Notes under the pieces: generated by a model
Seen by the model: the letters and a program-made list of their open reading frames with translations, nothing else
Database searches by the model: none
What the model was told of the DNA's origin: nothing
Shown here: in pieces, positions 59,736 through 64,000 of the stretch
Position numbering within the stretch: position 1 is the stretch's first letter
Layout of the letters: each line of letters begins with the position of its first letter
Position numbers and translations under genes: made by a program
Source: Dichomitus squalens LYAD-421 SS1
Lineage: Eukaryota > Basidiomycota > Agaricomycetes > Polyporales > Polyporaceae
Assembly: GCF_000275845.1 (NCBI RefSeq)
Contig: NW_006766901.1
Span: forward strand, 174,722 to 238,721
Length of the DNA stretch: 64,000 bases
Direction: 5' to 3'

Positions 59736-62308
59736 CTACCCGCAGAACTCGAACCCAGGGCAGCCGATGGCGGTGCCGTAGACTGCGAAGAAAAAACGCG
59801 GGGAAAGGAAGATCAGCGCGAGATCGACACGAGATGATGGGGATATCACACTCACGGGACCCGTCCACCTTCGCGACGGCGAGCAGCGCCTGCAGCACGC
59901 CCCCGAGACCCTCCCCAGCGAGCATGCCCGCGGCGACCGCGAACATGTACATGCCGAAGCTCGAGGGGTTGCGCAGCGCCCAGAGGTAGTTGAACACCGA
60001 GCCGGCAGCCATCGCGATCGAGTAGTACACCTGCGGGGTGACGAACGCGAGCCCGACCGCGTTCCAGTTCGGCACCCAATGCCAGTACTGCTTCGGGATG
60101 AAGAAATACTTGACGACCACGGAGACGACGGAGAAGATGCCGAGCCCAATCGCGGTATAGCCGGAAGACGAGGGGATGGGCAGCTTGGGCGCGGAGACGG
60201 CGGAGGCGACGGCCGCCCACGCGCTGACGGAGGGCGCGCCGTATGTGCAGTCCCCGGACGCGGGCGGGTAGAGGATGCACGGAGAGGCGGTGGTGAACAA
60301 AATGAACAGACCGACGTTGAGGAAGACGGCCACGACGGCGCCGCAGAGCTGCGCGACGAACTGGTTGCGGGGCTTCGCGCGGAGCAGGTAACCGGTCTTC
60401 AGGTCGCCCGTCATGTCCGTCGATTGGGCGGCAGAGCCGGCGGCGATGACACCCGCGGTCAAGTTCATGGTCTGGGCGGGGTTCTGGGACAGGTGTGCGG
60501 CCTTGCCGATGCCACCGAAGATGAGCTGGGACGCCTTCGCGACGGTCGAAACGGGGTTGATATCCGTCGTGCCGGCCGCCTGCACGCCGATGAAGGAGAA
60601 GAGGAAGCCGAGGACGAGCGAAAGGATAGCCTCGCCGACGTTCATGGAGAACATCTTCGCAAGGATCGCGCAGCACATGATGATCGACGCGAGCAGGCCG
60701 CCAGTCCACCAGAGCGTAGGCACACGGTCCTCGCGGGGGGACAGGTCTTCGTCGGTGGCGGCGTCGTAATTCGGGTCCTCGCGGAACCACGTGCGCGGGT
60801 CGATGCTGAAGCCAGTCTTGCGGAGGTTCTCGATAACGGAGCCAGAGTTGATGGCGAGGTCCGCGAACGAGTAGAGCATCATCATGAAGACGCCAGGCCA
60901 CAGGAGCCAGTAACGAGGCGAGGGGTGGGTAGTGTAGAGCTTCGGATCATTGAACGCGAGCGAGTTATAGGTGATGAGCGGATATTCGTCCGAGATGGCC
61001 TTACCGAAGGCAAGGCCGTTCTTGACTAGCGAAGGAGCGATGACGCCCCACGCGAGGACAGAACCACCGAAGAAGCTCCAAGAGGCATTAATACCAGAAA
61101 GCATACCGGCACCGAAGAACGCGGGCGTGAACTCGATAAACCAGCCATAGTTTTCGAGAGAGATGATGCTGGTGAAGCCGAGGCGGTACAGGGTCCAGCC
61201 AATGTGCCAGTCGAAGATCTATTCAGTATGAACCAGTCAGCGATCGACCACTCCCGAGTTAAAGGATGAATATCTGCTTACGACGCCGGGGGCGTATCCA
61301 GTCATGACCTTGAACACGAACACGATGGCGAAGGCGGACAAGAGCGCGATTGATTTCTTGCGCGCGGCAATCGCACCTGTGCGGGTGTTGTGCAGCGCGC
61401 GGATCGTGATGGCGGTAGCGGCGGGTGTGGGGAAGGTCAGCTTCTGCCTGACGATGTAGTACTTGCGGAGCGGGATGACGAAGAAGACACCGAAGAAGCC
61501 AGCGCTGACGGTGAGTGCGATCAGTTTACCGATATCATGCTTGGGCAGTTCCGAAAGCAGGCCGAGACGATACATGGCAGGGATAGCCGAGACGAAGAGG
61601 ATGCCGATACCACCAGCGGCGGTGGCCGCGGACTGCACCGTACAGTTCTCCTTGGGACCGAAAGGGCCCCCGAATAGGCGGCCAATTATGCCGGACTCTG
61701 GGAGCGCCTTGGAGATGGGCTTGATGATCGCAAATCCGAGGATGGACTGTATGTGCCAGTCAGCTTACAGGTGCTTCCTTCAGCGTTCGCGTGCACTTAC
61801 ACCGAACAGCTGTCAGAGCAATGCGAATCAGCCACCTGTCCCCTCAAGCACTGATCGTCCAACTTACTTGCGGTCCGAATGTGAAACCAGTCTTGAGTCC
61901 GAGGTAGATGTTCGACGCACCGACCACCGCGCCCAGACAGCATCCTACAAACACCGCTCTACGAATCACCATCAGTTGGGCGCAGTACGACACCGGCAAC
62001 ACGAGAACGGCCTACCGGATAGTGAGCTGGTGCGTCTCCTCGATCTCACCCTCTTCCGGGGGGAATGGCCGTGTGCTGTAAGAGGACAAAGACGAGAATC
62101 CTGTGTCAGTCCCCAAGCCGGGCGCTGGCACGAGCCCGCAAGAGACAAACACTCACATATCCGGCGCGGTGTAGTCGAAGTGATCATCGTGGTCGTGTTC
62201 GTGATCCTTGGCCAGGTTTTTCTCGTCCGACGAGCCGCGCGAGCTCGCAGTGTGGTTCAGCTCGTTGAGGCCATGGACCCGTTCGGGCTCGTACGCTGTA
62301 GACGACAT
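59736..62308 (-). CDS. OPT-family oligopeptide/metal-chelate transporter
   Basis: Polytopic plasma- or vacuolar-membrane symporter of the OPT superfamily (peptides, glutathione or metal chelates). The start MSSTAYEPERVHGLNELNHT is at 62308. The N-terminal cytosolic tail contains AKDHEHDHDDHFDY, a His/Asp-rich stretch. Short exons follow: EEGEIEETHQLTIR, AVFVGCCLGAVVGASNIYLG (typical OPT first helix with GLKTGFTFG) and SILGFAIIKPISKALPESG. Two long exons (about 61660-61285 and 61215-59858) contain helices such as AAGGIGILFVSAIPAMYRLG, EFTPAFFGAGMLSGINASWS, GFLFSFIGVQAAGTTDINPV and GAVVAVFLNVGLFILFTTAS. A last exon ends YGTAIGCPGFEFCG at 59736. Roughly 14 helices. A TATA-like box (GGATATATAAG on the minus strand) sits at 62437-62447. 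Confidence 0.92.
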
Positions 62309-63608
62309 GGCAGCAGCGCTGGCGCAAACACTGGCAGGACACAAGCAGTGAAGGCGGAGCTGTCACAGACGAACCGCGAAGGTCGTGAAGTCGTAGGTCG
62401 CGAGACGGGAGGGGATCGCTCGCGGGGCGGCTACTGCTTATATATCCGGTCGATTGACTTCCTAAAAGCTCGAGATCAGGCATTGAATGGCGACACCAAC
62501 ATGACTCTTCGCGCGTTCGGGCTCCGGACCCAAACCATCGTCACGGATATGGAGCATGCTGATGGAGTGTCAGTTGTGGCGCTGCGTGCCAAGTACTTAC
62601 GGGCGTCCAAAGCTGTCCGGGGAGCACGAGCACGCCCTGGAAGGAAGTCAGCATGTGGACAGGTACACCTCCAGACGAGCAGGGAGGGGCCTCGGCAGAG
62701 AATCTTTGATGGGTTGAGTGACTCACGCGATCATCGCCGCCGATTCGCTTATGTACTCCGCGATAGGCCCTCCAGGCTCCTTGGACGAGCAGGGTCACCT
62801 AACAGCGAGTTTGCGATAAGCACATAGAGCTTTTTTCGGTTGTGCTCTTACCCGCACTGAAGAAAGCAAAGGGGAGAGCGCTCGGATGGATGTCGACCAA
62901 GCGACCTGAAGTGGGGGTTCGAATTAGACTCACATGGAAGGCGAGGTGAACGCGGGGAATATCATGCGCTCAATATCATGCGTCGCTGATGCCCAGCCTT
63001 CAAATTCAAATGTCACAATTTTCAGCTACAATACATACTTACATACTACTTACCTAGCACGCAAGAGGTACCATGCACCGACAGCGGCCCATGAGTAGGC
63101 ATTCCATGGATCGTATGGCGTTGCAAAAGTCGAGGTTACAGCGATGTGCAGAATGATACGGAAAACGCAATTCGCGCGAGACCGGCGCTCAGAGAGACGC
63201 CAGACGGTCACGGGACTCAAACCCTGACCGCTGTGACTTTGTTACTCATTGTGACAGAGGTGTGACACTTGGCCCTGAAGCACAAATGCGAAATCTCTTC
63301 ATTGGGCAAGTTAGTTATTGCTTCATGAGACATAGATTATGCCTTATATGTTATAATAATGTTTGATATGCTCCTCTATCTGCTATTATGAGCCTTGGGG
63401 GACCATCCTGAAGGGCTACTGTGACCAGGATAGCGCTCGGTCTCCGGCTCTTTCCTGGTGTCCGACAGCCCGGCACAGCGTTTGGGTCTCCGAGCGCCCA
63501 ACAGGCGCTGGCTCACAAAAAATGCGTGTTGAACTTGGACTTATCCGGTCCGGACTACACGAGGCTATGCGTCTCCTAGTGCTTAGCTGTAGTCGCTTAT
63601 GTAGTATG
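62309..63608. other. Intergenic with a possible exon relic
   Basis: OPT promoter first. At 62600-62830 on the minus strand, two short exon-like pieces (EPGGPIAEYISESAAMIA and GVLVLPGQLWTP or its alternative frame) are bounded by good splice signals but lead nowhere; likely a gene fragment. Words shared with the LTR (CAACAGGCGCTGGCTCAC, about 63497) suggest an older LTR remnant just left of the complete one. Confidence 0.35.
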
Positions 63609-63978
63609 TGTTGAACAGGCGCTGGTTTACACAGCTTGCCTAACACAGCCGTCACAAGATATGGAACGGCACAGCCGGTTACTGCAATAACCGAGGCTGT
63701 ACTACTCATGTGGTACACACACAGCTTCGCTGTGTACGCACTGCTTCTCTGTGCGACTGTGCATCCTGGGAATGTACTGTATAGTACTACGTAGCCACAG
63801 ATGTACAGTAGTATATATAGGGGACCTCTGTACCCCCAATCTACAGTTCAGTTCACTCGAACATCTCCTCTCATCGCTCTAACAAGCCTCTTACAACCAA
63901 CAACCCTTCTAGGTGAGTTGCAGGCTATCCGCTGTCGTTGCCACCCGTGGGAGAGGCCTTCGCCCCCCGGGTTCAACA
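63609..63978 (+). repeat. 5' LTR of a Copia-type retrotransposon running off the window
   Basis: The 370-bp unit has inverted ends TGTTGAAC (63609-63616) and GTTCAACA (63971-63978), an internal TATA box GTATATATAG (63811-63820) and a leader-like pyrimidine-rich stretch after it. A tRNA primer site follows directly. Only one LTR is in the window, so the assignment rests on these end features. Confidence 0.75.
63812..63819 (+). promoter_or_regulatory. TATA box of the right-edge LTR
   Basis: TATATATA-like word inside the LTR, about 160 bp before its end and followed by a TC-rich initiator region (CTCGAACATCTCCTCTCATC); it should drive the genomic RNA of the element. Confidence 0.6.
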
Positions 63979-63990
63979 GGTTATGAGCCC
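63979..63990 (+). other. Primer-binding site for half initiator tRNA-Met
   Basis: GGTTATGAGCCC directly after the LTR is complementary to the anticodon stem-loop of initiator tRNA-Met (GGGCTCATAACC), the known half-tRNA primer of Copia-type elements. It orients the element on the plus strand. Confidence 0.7.
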
Positions 63991-64000
63991 TGCTCGACGC

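Noticed and set aside
60079..61029. Long plus-strand ORF (316 codons) over the OPT gene, and a second one at 61463-62827
   Set aside because: Antisense shadows of GC-rich transporter exons; Arg/Gly-rich composition without domains.

Overview
The window reads as nuclear DNA of a filamentous basidiomycete, most likely a wood- or litter-decaying Agaricomycete. Genes are dense and split by many short introns (about 45-70 bp, GT...CTAAC/CTGAC...AG). The gene content includes an AA9 lytic polysaccharide monooxygenase with a CBM1, two macrofage-activating-glycoprotein-like GPI proteins, a microsomal P450, an OPT transporter and Zn2Cys6 and F-box proteins. Gene identities rest on motifs read in the translations. 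Exon borders were traced by eye from splice signals and reading frame, so they are approximate unless a phase match is stated.

Layout. 0-11.5 kb: a P450, a long gene ending in a UBE3D-type HECT-like E2-binding domain, a hypothetical gene, the divergent H2A/H2B histone pair and a small putative membrane protein. 12-19 kb: three members of a fungal HNH-like family, with a young gag-only Copia-type LTR element inserted between two of them. The element carries an N gap flanked by identical sequence, probably an assembly artefact. 19-27 kb: a gene graveyard with a decayed copy of the galactonate dehydratase gene, a decayed VPS16-like gene and unidentified coding-like fragments. 27-44 kb: intact galactonate dehydratase, a SET protein, an SRRM1-like PWI/SR splicing protein, a Zn2Cys6 regulator found only after splicing several short exons, an F-box-like gene or relic, an AA9 LPMO, a second SET protein and an Erv25-type p24 protein. 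45-51 kb: a fourth HNH-like gene, a one-helix membrane protein and an F-box protein. 51-62 kb: two GPI-protein paralogues flanking protoporphyrinogen oxidase, then an OPT transporter. The right edge enters another Copia-type element: LTR 63609-63978, followed by a primer site matching the anticodon stem-loop of initiator tRNA-Met.

There are no bacterial-style operons. The clear regulatory unit is the shared H2A/H2B promoter. Secreted or surface functions (AA9, GPI proteins, OPT) fit a life on plant polymers. Two zones look unstable or lineage-specific: the HNH/retroelement cluster and the relic field at 19-27 kb.
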